The translations under genes and the position numbers were made by a program. Below are positions 14,946-22,497 of a DNA stretch of 27,681 nt, piece after piece. The stretch is from an uncultured Clostridium sp. (GTDB lineage: Bacteria; Bacillota; Clostridia; Lachnospirales; Lachnospiraceae): assembly GCA_958349075.1 (NCBI GenBank), contig CATWBR010000002.1, forward strand, positions 1-27,681. The letters run 5' to 3'. Every line of letters starts with the position of its first letter. Positions within the stretch are counted from its first letter, which is position 1. The notes beneath the pieces are model-generated. The model was not told where the DNA came from and searched no databases. It saw only the letters and a program-made list of their open reading frames with translations.

Positions 14946-16355
14946 CTATTTTCCGGTGGCAGCAGTTCCGGCTTTCCCCGGCCGGTATGTAATTAATGAA
15001 ACAATGACAAAAATAATCACAGAGAAAAAGCAGCTCATAATATCGGACGGCACTCCGAAAACGGACAGGCCGTTCATTCCCAGAACTACGAACAGCAGAC
15101 CGCCTGCCAAGCCGGCGAATGCCCCTTCTTTTGTTGCCTTTTTCCACAGGAGGCCGCCTACGACCGGGGCGAACACACCGGCAGTGTAAATAGTGTAGGA
15201 AAACAGCAAAAGGTTCAGGATATTCGGCAGCATCAGAGCCACAAATACTGATATCAGGCCGATAATCAGGGTCCAGATACGCGACATTTTAAGAAGCTTT
15301 GCATCGTCGGCCTGTTTTCCCTTCAGGATAAAGCGCAGGTAGACATCGCCGATAACATGGGATGTAGCGGCCGTCAGGATGGAGTCGGCAGTGGAGAGGA
15401 TGGCTGCGATAACGGCTGCCAGCGTAATTCCGCCCAGAGCCGGGGGCAGTATGGTGGAAATAATCTGCGGAACCACCAGGGACGGATTTGCAAGCTCCGG
15501 GAACAGAGCCTTGCCCGCGATGCCCAGAAGAACCGGGAAAAAAGTGAGGATACCTACAATCACACATGCCATGATGCCTGCTTTTTTGGCTGTGTTTGTG
15601 TCTTTAGCGGCAAACAATCTCTGGTAAACGTCCTGTCCGATCAGGGTGTAGATGAACATCGGAAGGATGAGATAGAGAATATAGGAGGGTTCAACGCCCT
15701 GGGTCATGGTGAAATAGTTTGTTGTTGTCTGTGCATTTACCGCATCCACCAGGCCTCCCCATCCGCCCAGGTGATGAATGGTGAAAAAGGTTGCGGCAAT
15801 AATTCCCGCTCCGGCTACGATAATCTGGATAAAATCCGTGATAGTAACGGCCCACAGTCCTCCGACTACGGTATAGCCGATGAAGAATGCGGCGGCGATG
15901 AGCCCTCCCACTACCGGGCTGCCTATACCAATGGAAGAAAGAATACTTCCGGCAGAGTTTACCTGTCCGGCCAGGATGCCAACCAGGGCCAGGAGCGACA
16001 GCATCGCGCAGAGGAAACGGAGCAATGGGCTGCCGTACCTTGTCTCCAGAATTTCGGCGACCGTGTAGAGCTGCATTCCTTCCATTTTTTTAAGCACCAG
16101 GCATACGGCCAGGATGCCGACAGCGCCGGCCAGTCCGTTGTACCATGCAATCATTCCCGACGAGTAGGCCTCGGCTCCCAGGCCGACCACATATCCGCCC
16201 CCGAAGTAGGTAGCAGCCAGAGTAAATGCGGCCAGGAAAACGCCCAGCCGCCGCCCGGCGAGCAGGAAGTCTTCGGTGGAAGAATTGAATTTGTTTGCCC
16301 ACACGCTGACACCGAACATGATTACCAGATACGAGATTAGAATTACCGTTAACAT
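14946..16355 (-). CDS. Sodium:solute symporter (SSS family)
   Basis: This 469-residue protein has about 13 hydrophobic segments. SSS hallmarks are the N-terminal EDFLLAGRRLG (about 28-38), the G-G-G loop near 53-55, GYTVVGGLWAVTITDFIQ (about 159-176) and ILSTADSILTAATSHVIGDVY (about 331-351). The family couples Na+ influx to uptake of sugars, amino acids, betaines or carboxylates; sequence alone does not fix the substrate. It is the first gene of the module B operon, directly behind a sigma-54 promoter, with lyase B 55 bp later, so it probably imports that enzyme's substrate. AAAGGAGGAA lies 7 nt before the ATG. It replaces the BCCT carrier of module A. Confidence 0.93.
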   Translation of the reverse strand: MLTVILISYLVIMFGVSVWANKFNSSTEDFLLAGRRLGVFLAAFTLAATYFGGGYVVGLGAEAYSSGMIAWYNGLAGAVGILAVCLVLKKMEGMQLYTVAEILETRYGSPLLRFLCAMLSLLALVGILAGQVNSAGSILSSIGIGSPVVGGLIAAAFFIGYTVVGGLWAVTITDFIQIIVAGAGIIAATFFTIHHLGGWGGLVDAVNAQTTTNYFTMTQGVEPSYILYLILPMFIYTLIGQDVYQRLFAAKDTNTAKKAGIMACVIVGILTFFPVLLGIAGKALFPELANPSLVVPQIISTILPPALGGITLAAVIAAILSTADSILTAATSHVIGDVYLRFILKGKQADDAKLLKMSRIWTLIIGLISVFVALMLPNILNLLLFSYTIYTAGVFAPVVGGLLWKKATKEGAFAGLAGGLLFVVLGMNGLSVFGVPSDIMSCFFSVIIFVIVSLITYRPGKAGTAATGK

Positions 16356-16392
16356 GAAAGATTCCTCCTTTGAATTTATACATGATTAATAA

Positions 16393-16407
16393 GCAAGAGG
16401 CGTGCCA
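16393..16407 (-). promoter_or_regulatory. Sigma-54 (-24/-12) promoter of the SSS-lyase B operon
   Basis: On the minus strand the site reads TGGCACGCCTCTTGC, with GG-N10-GC spacing. It shares 13 of 15 bases with the module A promoter, and the TTGCTTA-like flank also agrees. Transcription should begin near 16382, giving a leader of only about 25 nt. Confidence 0.9.
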
Positions 16408-16697
16408 GAATTGCCGGAATAGTGGGGAATCATAAAAAAACTTTGCATTTGTAAGATTAGAGGCCGGAGAAGACATATCGGGGGAAAGGGACTGCGGAGG
16501 AAAAGAAAATTTATATATAATAAGGAAAAAAGACAGTTTAAAACAGGATGAGGAGAAGTAAAATGATGTATCTTGAGGCCGGTGAACCGGAGCCGGAAAT
16601 AAAGACTATCAGTGCATGAACGAAGGAACGCGTCATTGGAAAGTGCAAGGCATTTAACCCATATGGGAGAGTAAATCAGCATCCCATTTCCGGAAAT

Positions 16698-16733
16698 TGC
16701 AAAATTTAATTGCAGCTGCAAAAATATTTTGCA
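16698..16733. promoter_or_regulatory. Tandem 17-bp operators, predicted activator binding sites (module B)
   Basis: Two sites fit TGCAA-N7-TTGCA: TGCAAAATTTAATTGCA (16698-16714) and TGCAAAAATATTTTGCA (16717-16733, a perfect palindrome). They start 19 bp apart and lie about 290-325 bp upstream of the sigma-54 promoter, within reach by DNA looping, and 65 bp before the activator gene. A possible activator promoter (TGGACA 16741-16746, 17 bp, TAAGTT 16764-16769) begins 7 bp beyond, the same geometry as in module A. The rest of 16408-16690 shows only a small CCGGTgaACCGG hairpin (16579-16590). Confidence 0.65.
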
Positions 16734-16798
16734 CTTATCGTGGACAAAACACTGCAATTATGCTAAGTTAAGACCAAAGGACAGACGGAGGTGGAGAC

Positions 16799-18487
16799 AT
16801 GGCGGGGTTATATGATATCAGCCTTCTCACGGACTCAGAAGGCATACTGCTTAGAATTCGCTGGGAGGATGGAGAACTTAAAAAGAAATACAACTCATTT
16901 TGGAGTACCTATATGGGACACCCCTTAGAAATGCTTACTGATTTTTCCTGGAACCTGGATGAGGAGAGTGTCATCTGGCACAATGAATTTTTCAGGTTTC
17001 AGACGGAGAACCTGGCGGATGGCGGACGGCTGTTCCTGCTAAAGAGGGGGCTTAGCAGGAGGAGGCTTTATGAGAATGTATTTGATACACTGGATGAGAG
17101 CATTCAGATTTACGATGAACACGGTAATATCCTTTATTTTAACAGTGTGGCAAGGGAGATTATTGAAAGCGACGGGGAAGTGGAAGGAAAACATCTCCTG
17201 GATGTATTCGATGTAGAGGCCGACGACAGCACGACCCTGGAGGCACTCCGCATGGAAGCGCCCGTGCGATACAGATTCAAGCATTATTATTCCAGAAAAG
17301 GAACGGAACTTTTTACGGTTAATTCCGCGTTCCCGGTAAAGAGGGATGGAAAGACAATTGCGGCCCTGGCTCTGGAAGAAAATATTTCAGTCATTTACCG
17401 CAAGGCGGAACAGCTTGAAAAACTCCAGAATGCGGTGAAGGAAAAGGTATCCGAGTCCTCCGACTACCGCCGGGACACCGGATACAGCTTTGATAATATG
17501 ATAGGACATCATCCTGGAATTAAAAAACTGAGGGAACTGGCCAAAAAAGTGGCGTATCAGGATAACAATGTCCTGATAGTCGGTGAGACAGGCACGGGAA
17601 AAGAGATTATTGCACAGAGCATCCACCGGGCAAGCGCCAGAAAGAAGGCTCCGTTCGTGGCCCTCAACTGTGCGGCCATACCGGAGGGGCTGATAGAAAG
17701 CATCCTGTTTGGTACGGCAAAAGGATCTTTTACCGGAAGCGCCGATAAAAAAGGTCTTTTGGAAGAAGCGGATCAGGGAACCCTGTTTTTAGACGAACTG
17801 AATTCCATGAGTCTCAGCATGCAGGCCAAGGTGCTGCGCGCCCTCCAGGAAGGCACGTACAGACGGGTGGGCGGAAGCAGGGAGTACAGGACGGATGTGA
17901 GGGTAGTTTCAAGCTGCAATGAGAATCCGTTTCTGCTGATGGAACAGCAGAAACTGCGCTCCGACTTGTTTTACCGCCTGGCTACCATTATTTTGGAAAT
18001 ACCGCCTCTGCGTGAGCGGCCGGAGGATATAGAGGAACTGATCCTGTATCACATTTCCAGGATTAAAGGCGAGTATGCCTTTCCGTTCAACGAGATAGAA
18101 CCGGCGGTGCTCTGGCAGTTACAGCAGTATTCCTGGCCGGGCAATGTCAGGGAACTCTTTCATGCGGTGGATTACGCGATGAACGTGGCCGCAGACCGAG
18201 TATTCCGTCTTGAATATCTTCCGGCGTATTGTTTTAGGAAAACGGAGACGGGCGTGGACAGAGGGACGGGAGAAATGCCGCGGACAGGAGAGGGCACGCC
18301 GGGAGGCGGGCGGTCCGGGAAGCTGGCCGGAGGCACTCTCCAGGAACTGATGGAAGACTATGAGTCTGAAATCATCACGGAGACGCTGCGCCATTACTGC
18401 GGGAACGTCACCCAGGCGGCCAAAAAACTGGGACTTCAGCGCCAGAGCCTGCAGTACCGGATACGGAAATATGGGATTATAAATTAA
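16799..18487 (+). CDS. RocR-type sigma-54-dependent transcriptional activator (module B)
   Basis: This 562-residue paralogue of the activator at 4626 shares its domain order: an N-terminal region, a PAS-like domain (about 88-205, with SIQIYDEHGNILYFN), and an AAA+ domain with Walker A GETGTGKE at 262-269, a GSFTGS contact loop at about 309-314 and Walker B LFLDEL. It ends in a Fis-type helix-turn-helix whose recognition part (LGLQRQSLQYRIRKYGI) is almost that of module A (LGIHRQGLQYRIKKYGI). The matching helices explain the shared operators. A Gly-rich linker (about 478-506) separates the ATPase from the DNA-binding end and is absent from the other copy. GGAGG lies 8 nt before the ATG. It should activate the divergent SSS-lyase B operon. 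Confidence 0.93.
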   Translation: MAGLYDISLLTDSEGILLRIRWEDGELKKKYNSFWSTYMGHPLEMLTDFSWNLDEESVIWHNEFFRFQTENLADGGRLFLLKRGLSRRRLYENVFDTLDESIQIYDEHGNILYFNSVAREIIESDGEVEGKHLLDVFDVEADDSTTLEALRMEAPVRYRFKHYYSRKGTELFTVNSAFPVKRDGKTIAALALEENISVIYRKAEQLEKLQNAVKEKVSESSDYRRDTGYSFDNMIGHHPGIKKLRELAKKVAYQDNNVLIVGETGTGKEIIAQSIHRASARKKAPFVALNCAAIPEGLIESILFGTAKGSFTGSADKKGLLEEADQGTLFLDELNSMSLSMQAKVLRALQEGTYRRVGGSREYRTDVRVVSSCNENPFLLMEQQKLRSDLFYRLATIILEIPPLRERPEDIEELILYHISRIKGEYAFPFNEIEPAVLWQLQQYSWPGNVRELFHAVDYAMNVAADRVFRLEYLPAYCFRKTETGVDRGTGEMPRTGEGTPGGGRSGKLAGGTLQELMEDYESEIITETLRHYCGNVTQAAKKLGLQRQSLQYRIRKYGIIN

Positions 18488-18563
18488 AGTAATGCAGGAT
18501 TGCAGGGGCGGGTAAGAGGGACGAAATCGTACAGGTTTATAATATAGCTCGGGGGAGGGACAC

Positions 18564-19817
18564 ATGAAAATAGGGGAATTTGCCGGAAAATGCGGCGTCA
18601 GCAAAGACACGGTCCGCTTTTATATGAAAAACGGACTTTTAATTCCGGGAGGAATGGAGGCGCAGTACAATTTTACAGAGCGGGAATTCCAGGATATGCA
18701 GACAATCCTTAAGATGAAAAAGCAGCATTTTACGCTTCAGGAAATCCACAGGTTTCTGGATATTGAGCGGGTCAGCACGATGCTGGAGCCGGAAAGCATC
18801 CATGAGGCTGTAACGCTGTTAAACGGCAAACGGATGGAGCTTGAGCAGCAGATTCAATCGCTGCAGGGAATCTGTGCCGGTATCAGCCATGATATTCAGC
18901 ATTTTTCCTGTGACGGGGAAAGACCGAAAGAACACACGGGAGTGCCGCTTCGCGCACTGCCTCTGCTTGCCTGTCCCCGCTGCGGTTCGGCTTTGGAACT
19001 GGAACAGGCAACCCTGAACAGCCGGTATATCTATAATGGACTTCTGCATTGCCGCTGCGGCTACAGGGCTGATATCGACAATGGAATTGTAAAGACCGGA
19101 AACCTGTACACAGCGCCTTATGATATTCCCGATTTGCAGAGAAAACTGTACCGCAACGTAAACGAGGATTTTGTCACTTATCTCCAGAAATGTTCTGATT
19201 TCACTTTAAATACACTCCGCAGCCTTGGACTGAAAAATAAAGTGGTACTGGAAGGCCATATTAACAGCTATTTCTTCCTGTATAACAGCCTTAAGTACCT
19301 GGAGTCCGACTGTCTTTATATTTTGGTAGACAAATATCCTGAAATGCTCAGGATGTACAAGCGCCTGATTGATCAACTGAACCTCAGTCTGGACATTCTG
19401 TACATCGCCGATACCACAATGGACTGGCCGTTGAAACACGGTTCGGTAGATGTAATGGTGGATTTTATAGGTGATGAGGAGCACAGCCTTTATTTTAAGA
19501 GTTTCTACATCAGTGATGTAAAGCCGTTTCTTACAGAAGATGTTCACATTATCGGGGCTGCCGAAGGGTATCACAACGGGGCAAAGAGCCTTGCCAGCCT
19601 GGCGCGTCAGTACCCGGAGGGCGATATAGCCGGATTCCGGTGGGACGAGCTGGAGCGGATGTACACCGAGGCAGGCTTTGTCCGCAGGGGCCAGTTGGTG
19701 GGTACCATGCGTAATGTGGTAAAACGCCGGGCGTACGGATGCCACCATGACGGTGAAGAAATGATGATTGGATATTTTCATGCAGTTCCTCTTCAACGTG
19801 ACAGGAAAACAAAATAG
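18564..19817 (+). CDS. MerR-type HTH / zinc-ribbon / methyltransferase-like fusion protein
   Basis: This 417-residue protein has a MerR helix-turn-helix (1-70, MKIGEFAGKCGVSKDTVRFYMKNGLL) and a coiled stretch (about 75-110). A likely zinc ribbon follows, with Cys137, Cys140, Cys163 and Cys165 in CPRCGSALELE...LHCRCGYRADIDNGI. The domain at about 185-400 looks like a class I SAM methyltransferase: NKVVLEGHINSYFFL in the motif I position, LYILVDKYPEML as strand 2 with its acidic end, and SVDVMVDFIGDEE as strand 4. The usual glycine-rich GxGxG of motif I is not there, so catalysis is doubtful and the domain may sense SAM or a metabolite. The zinc-ribbon plus methyltransferase order recalls RlmA-type enzymes. 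GGGGGAGGG precedes the ATG. The target is unknown; the gene is followed by a terminator, so it is monocistronic. Confidence 0.8.
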   Translation: MKIGEFAGKCGVSKDTVRFYMKNGLLIPGGMEAQYNFTEREFQDMQTILKMKKQHFTLQEIHRFLDIERVSTMLEPESIHEAVTLLNGKRMELEQQIQSLQGICAGISHDIQHFSCDGERPKEHTGVPLRALPLLACPRCGSALELEQATLNSRYIYNGLLHCRCGYRADIDNGIVKTGNLYTAPYDIPDLQRKLYRNVNEDFVTYLQKCSDFTLNTLRSLGLKNKVVLEGHINSYFFLYNSLKYLESDCLYILVDKYPEMLRMYKRLIDQLNLSLDILYIADTTMDWPLKHGSVDVMVDFIGDEEHSLYFKSFYISDVKPFLTEDVHIIGAAEGYHNGAKSLASLARQYPEGDIAGFRWDELERMYTEAGFVRRGQLVGTMRNVVKRRAYGCHHDGEEMMIGYFHAVPLQRDRKTK

Positions 19818-19835
19818 CATTTTTAGATACAGCCG

Positions 19836-19905
19836 GATTATCGGAAAGCGCTCCTGAGGTTCTTCGATAATCATCAAAAACGTGGATGTCATGTCCACGT
19901 TTTTT
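19836..19905 (+). terminator. Rho-independent terminator preceded by a second hairpin
   Basis: The terminator stem is AAAAACGTGGA (19877-19887) with TCCACGTTTTT (19895-19905), a 7-nt loop and a U run. A perfect 8-bp stem, GATTATCG (19836-19843) and CGATAATC (19866-19873), stands just before it. The two stems do not overlap, so simple termination after the MerR fusion is likelier than attenuation. Confidence 0.88.
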
Positions 19906-19928
19906 AATTGACGCTCCGAAATCCACCC

Positions 19929-19957
19929 TTGACATTGACTTATAACGCTATGATAAC
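19929..19957 (+). promoter_or_regulatory. Probable sigma-A promoter of the AGCS operon
   Basis: A consensus TTGACA (19929-19934) is 17 bp from GATAAC (19952-19957). A TATGAT at 19950-19955 overlaps but has a spacing of only 15 bp. The pair lies between the upstream terminator and the AGCS start. Confidence 0.6.
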
Positions 19958-20020
19958 CTTTATTTAACAAGGATGCCGGCAGCCTTAAAGTTAAAAATCA
20001 AATATAAGGAGGTTATCGTT

Positions 20021-21433
20021 ATGACAGCATTTTTAAATGCAATTCTGGCCTTTACCAACTGGGTGTGGGGGATCCCCATGCTGATTTTCCTGGTTGGCGG
20101 CGGACTGTTTCTGTCTGTCCGTCTGGGATTTATCCAGTTTACCAGGCTGCCTTTTATTCTGAAGCATACGATTGGAAAAGCTGCCGGCAAGGATAAGGGA
20201 GGAGACGGTAAGTTCAGCGGCTGGCAGGCCGCAACCGGCGCCCTGGCGTCTACTCTGGGAGCGGGAAATATAGTGGGAACTGCAATGGCGATTGCCTTTG
20301 GCGGTCCGGGCGGAGTGTTCTGGCTCTGGCTGGCAGGCCTGGCGGCCTGTGCGGTAAAATTTTCCGAAGTTACACTGTGCATGAGCCACCGCCGCCTTAA
20401 TCAGAACGGTAAATGGGAAGGCGGTCCTCAGTACTATCTGAGCGATGCTACAGGGTGGAAATGGATTGGGACGGGGTATGCAATAGCCTGCGTATTTACC
20501 TTATTCCTGGCGGCTTCCGCCCAGATTGGCTCGGGGGTGGATAACCTGGCGGCTCTCGGTGCGCCGCGCCTGACATCCACGGTCATTCTCACGGTTCTTT
20601 GCGCGCTGGTAGTATTAGGCGGTATGAAGAGCCTGCTGGCAATGACTGAAAAAGTAGTGCCGTTTATGAGCGTGCTGTACATGGCAGGTGCCCTGATTGT
20701 TATTGTTTTGAATATCAGGAACCTGCCGGAGGCGTTTCTTTCCATATTCCGCTATGCTTTTACCGGCCATGCGGCGGCTGGAGGTTTTGTGGGAGCCGGT
20801 GTCACTGCCTGTATCCGTTGGGGTGTCTGCCGCGGTGTTTACTCCAATGATGCGGGCACAGGGAGCACTACGATGAGCCATGCGGTAGCCGAGGTGAACC
20901 ATCCGGTGCAGCAGGGTATGTGGGGCGTTTTTGAGGCATTTTTCGACACTCTGATTGTCTGCTCTATGACATGTTTTGCAATTCTCTGCACCGGAGTCTG
21001 GCAGCAGGAAGGCGTTACCTCTTCATCCATGACGGCCGCTGCCTTTGGTTCCACCCTGGGAATTGCGGGAAATATTCTGGTTACGGTCAGCCTTCTCATG
21101 TTTACATTCACGACCGCCTGTGCGCAGATTGAGTTTGCCTGCGTGTCCCTGGTCAAGCTGATTGGGGAGTCCGGCAGAAAATACGGCCGTTGGGTACTGC
21201 TGGCGATGGTGTTTGTCGGTGGGATTGTGGGAATTGAATCTCTTATCAACTATGTCGATTTCGGCAGTTTCATGATGATTTTGCTGAATATGATCGGTGT
21301 GTTTATCTGTAATGGAGAGATTGTAAGGGTGACAAAAGAGTATTTTGCCAATACCGGAAAGTGGGAGACAGAAAAGTGGTCCAAATGGTCGGATATGGAA
21401 AACGAATTCAATAACAGGAACGTGGAGGGATGA
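20021..21433 (+). CDS. Alanine/glycine:cation symporter (AGCS family)
   Basis: The start is the ATG at 20021 with AAGGAGG 8 nt before it, giving 470 residues; an in-frame ATG at 19973 lacks such a site. AGCS signatures are WGIPMLIFLVGGGLFLSVRLGFIQ near the N-terminus, GWQAATGALASTLGAGNIVGTAMAIAFGGPGGVFWLW and the GVCRGVYSNDAGTGSTTMSHA loop. About ten hydrophobic helices are present. The family takes up alanine, glycine or related small amino acids with Na+. The next gene starts 4 bp after the stop, so transport is probably linked to that hydrolase. Which amino acid is carried cannot be told. Confidence 0.94.
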   Translation: MTAFLNAILAFTNWVWGIPMLIFLVGGGLFLSVRLGFIQFTRLPFILKHTIGKAAGKDKGGDGKFSGWQAATGALASTLGAGNIVGTAMAIAFGGPGGVFWLWLAGLAACAVKFSEVTLCMSHRRLNQNGKWEGGPQYYLSDATGWKWIGTGYAIACVFTLFLAASAQIGSGVDNLAALGAPRLTSTVILTVLCALVVLGGMKSLLAMTEKVVPFMSVLYMAGALIVIVLNIRNLPEAFLSIFRYAFTGHAAAGGFVGAGVTACIRWGVCRGVYSNDAGTGSTTMSHAVAEVNHPVQQGMWGVFEAFFDTLIVCSMTCFAILCTGVWQQEGVTSSSMTAAAFGSTLGIAGNILVTVSLLMFTFTTACAQIEFACVSLVKLIGESGRKYGRWVLLAMVFVGGIVGIESLINYVDFGSFMMILLNMIGVFICNGEIVRVTKEYFANTGKWETEKWSKWSDMENEFNNRNVEG

Positions 21434-21436
21434 TTT

Positions 21437-22183
21437 ATGAAACCTTTTATCGGCATCACATGCAACTATGATTCACTTGATACCATTGGAATGGTAACAA
21501 AATTGGGAATGACCGGGCAGGACTGGAACTATGCGGCCGGCGACTATGTATATGCCGTAGAAGAGGCGGAAGCGATCCCGGTGTTTATCCCTTTCTGCCG
21601 GAATCTGGCTCATCTGGAGCCGCTTCTTGAGAGACTTGACGGTATACTGATAAGCGGAGGGCACGATATTGATCCCAACATCTATGGAAAACGGCCGATG
21701 CCGTACTGCGGCCGTGTTGTTCCCGAGAGGGATGCATACGACTTGGCCGTGGCCCGTTATGCATATGCACATAAAAAGCCAATCCTCGGCATCTGCCGTG
21801 GTATCCAGATCCTCAATGTATTGATGGGAGGCAGCATATATCAGGATATACAGAACGAAGGTTGGACCGGACATGGCCCCATGGGGGACATCGGTCCCCG
21901 TAATTATCCGGTTCATGACGTGAACTTTACCCCGGGAAGTATTATGCACCGGGTATATGGCGGCAGCACACGGACCAACAGCTTCCACCATCAGGCTGTA
22001 CACGAACCCGGCCGGAATGTTACCATCACCGGCCGCTGTGAAGACGGTGTCGTGGAGGCTCTCGAAGTCTCCGGCGGCGCTGCTTTCACAGCAGGAGTCC
22101 AATGGCATCCGGAAATGATGTTTAATTCAGCGGAACAGAAAGAATTGTTCAGGGTATTCGCAGAGGCCTGTATCAAAGCTTAA
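21437..22183 (+). CDS. Gamma-glutamyl-type hydrolase, class I glutamine amidotransferase-like (peptidase C26)
   Basis: This 248-residue protein has the PuuD-like layout. ISGGHDIDPNIYG (72-84) leads to the nucleophile elbow LGICRGIQILNV (118-129) with Cys120, and the GVQWHPE motif (220-226) supplies His224 and Glu226, completing the triad. PuuD cleaves gamma-glutamyl-GABA to glutamate and GABA; relatives act on other gamma-glutamyl amides. GGAGGG lies 7 nt before the ATG. The gene follows an AGCS transporter by 4 bp, which suggests uptake and hydrolysis of a gamma-glutamyl compound or scavenging of the amino acid released. A strong terminator follows. Confidence 0.9.
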   Translation: MKPFIGITCNYDSLDTIGMVTKLGMTGQDWNYAAGDYVYAVEEAEAIPVFIPFCRNLAHLEPLLERLDGILISGGHDIDPNIYGKRPMPYCGRVVPERDAYDLAVARYAYAHKKPILGICRGIQILNVLMGGSIYQDIQNEGWTGHGPMGDIGPRNYPVHDVNFTPGSIMHRVYGGSTRTNSFHHQAVHEPGRNVTITGRCEDGVVEALEVSGGAAFTAGVQWHPEMMFNSAEQKELFRVFAEACIKA

Positions 22184-22271
22184 TGCATTTGTAGCGGAGA
22201 ACAAGATATGATTCAGGGGCTGCGAAAGCAAATGCCCGCAATATAACAAAAAATTCCTCACCCAAAGAAGC

Positions 22272-22331
22272 GGCCGTGATGATCGGCCCTCAACCGGAGG
22301 CGCCTTTCATCACGGTCCGCCTCCGGATTTT
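22272..22331 (+). terminator. Rho-independent terminator after the hydrolase gene
   Basis: The stem CCGGAGGCG (22294-22302) with CGCCTCCGG (22318-22326) is followed by ATTTTT. An alternative stem, GGCCGTGAT (22272-22280) with ATCACGGTC (22309-22317), overlaps its loop, so the region could fold in two ways. The rest of 22184-22378 shows nothing else. Confidence 0.85.
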
Positions 22332-22378
22332 TCACCCCTCAACCCGCATAAATACAGGAAAATTGGGCAAAAATTTCC

Positions 22379-22407
22379 TTGACACCACAAAAAATTCATG
22401 ATAAGAT
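22379..22407 (+). promoter_or_regulatory. Sigma-A promoter of rpoBC
   Basis: A consensus TTGACA (22379-22384), a 17-bp spacer and TAAGAT (22402-22407) lie about 90 bp before rpoB. The promoter stands after a terminator and shows that rpoBC can be transcribed on its own here. Confidence 0.9.
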
Positions 22408-22497
22408 GAAAAATGCACTATTGTGGTAAGCTAGGCTCATAAGGCCGAAGTATGCCCAAAATTAAACCATAGAAAGAAAACAGGGGTGAAACGTCGA

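Noticed and set aside
19866..20020. Attenuator or glycine riboswitch upstream of the AGCS gene.
   Set aside because: The two hairpins do not compete for bases, no glycine-riboswitch core is visible, and a sigma-A promoter lies after the terminator.
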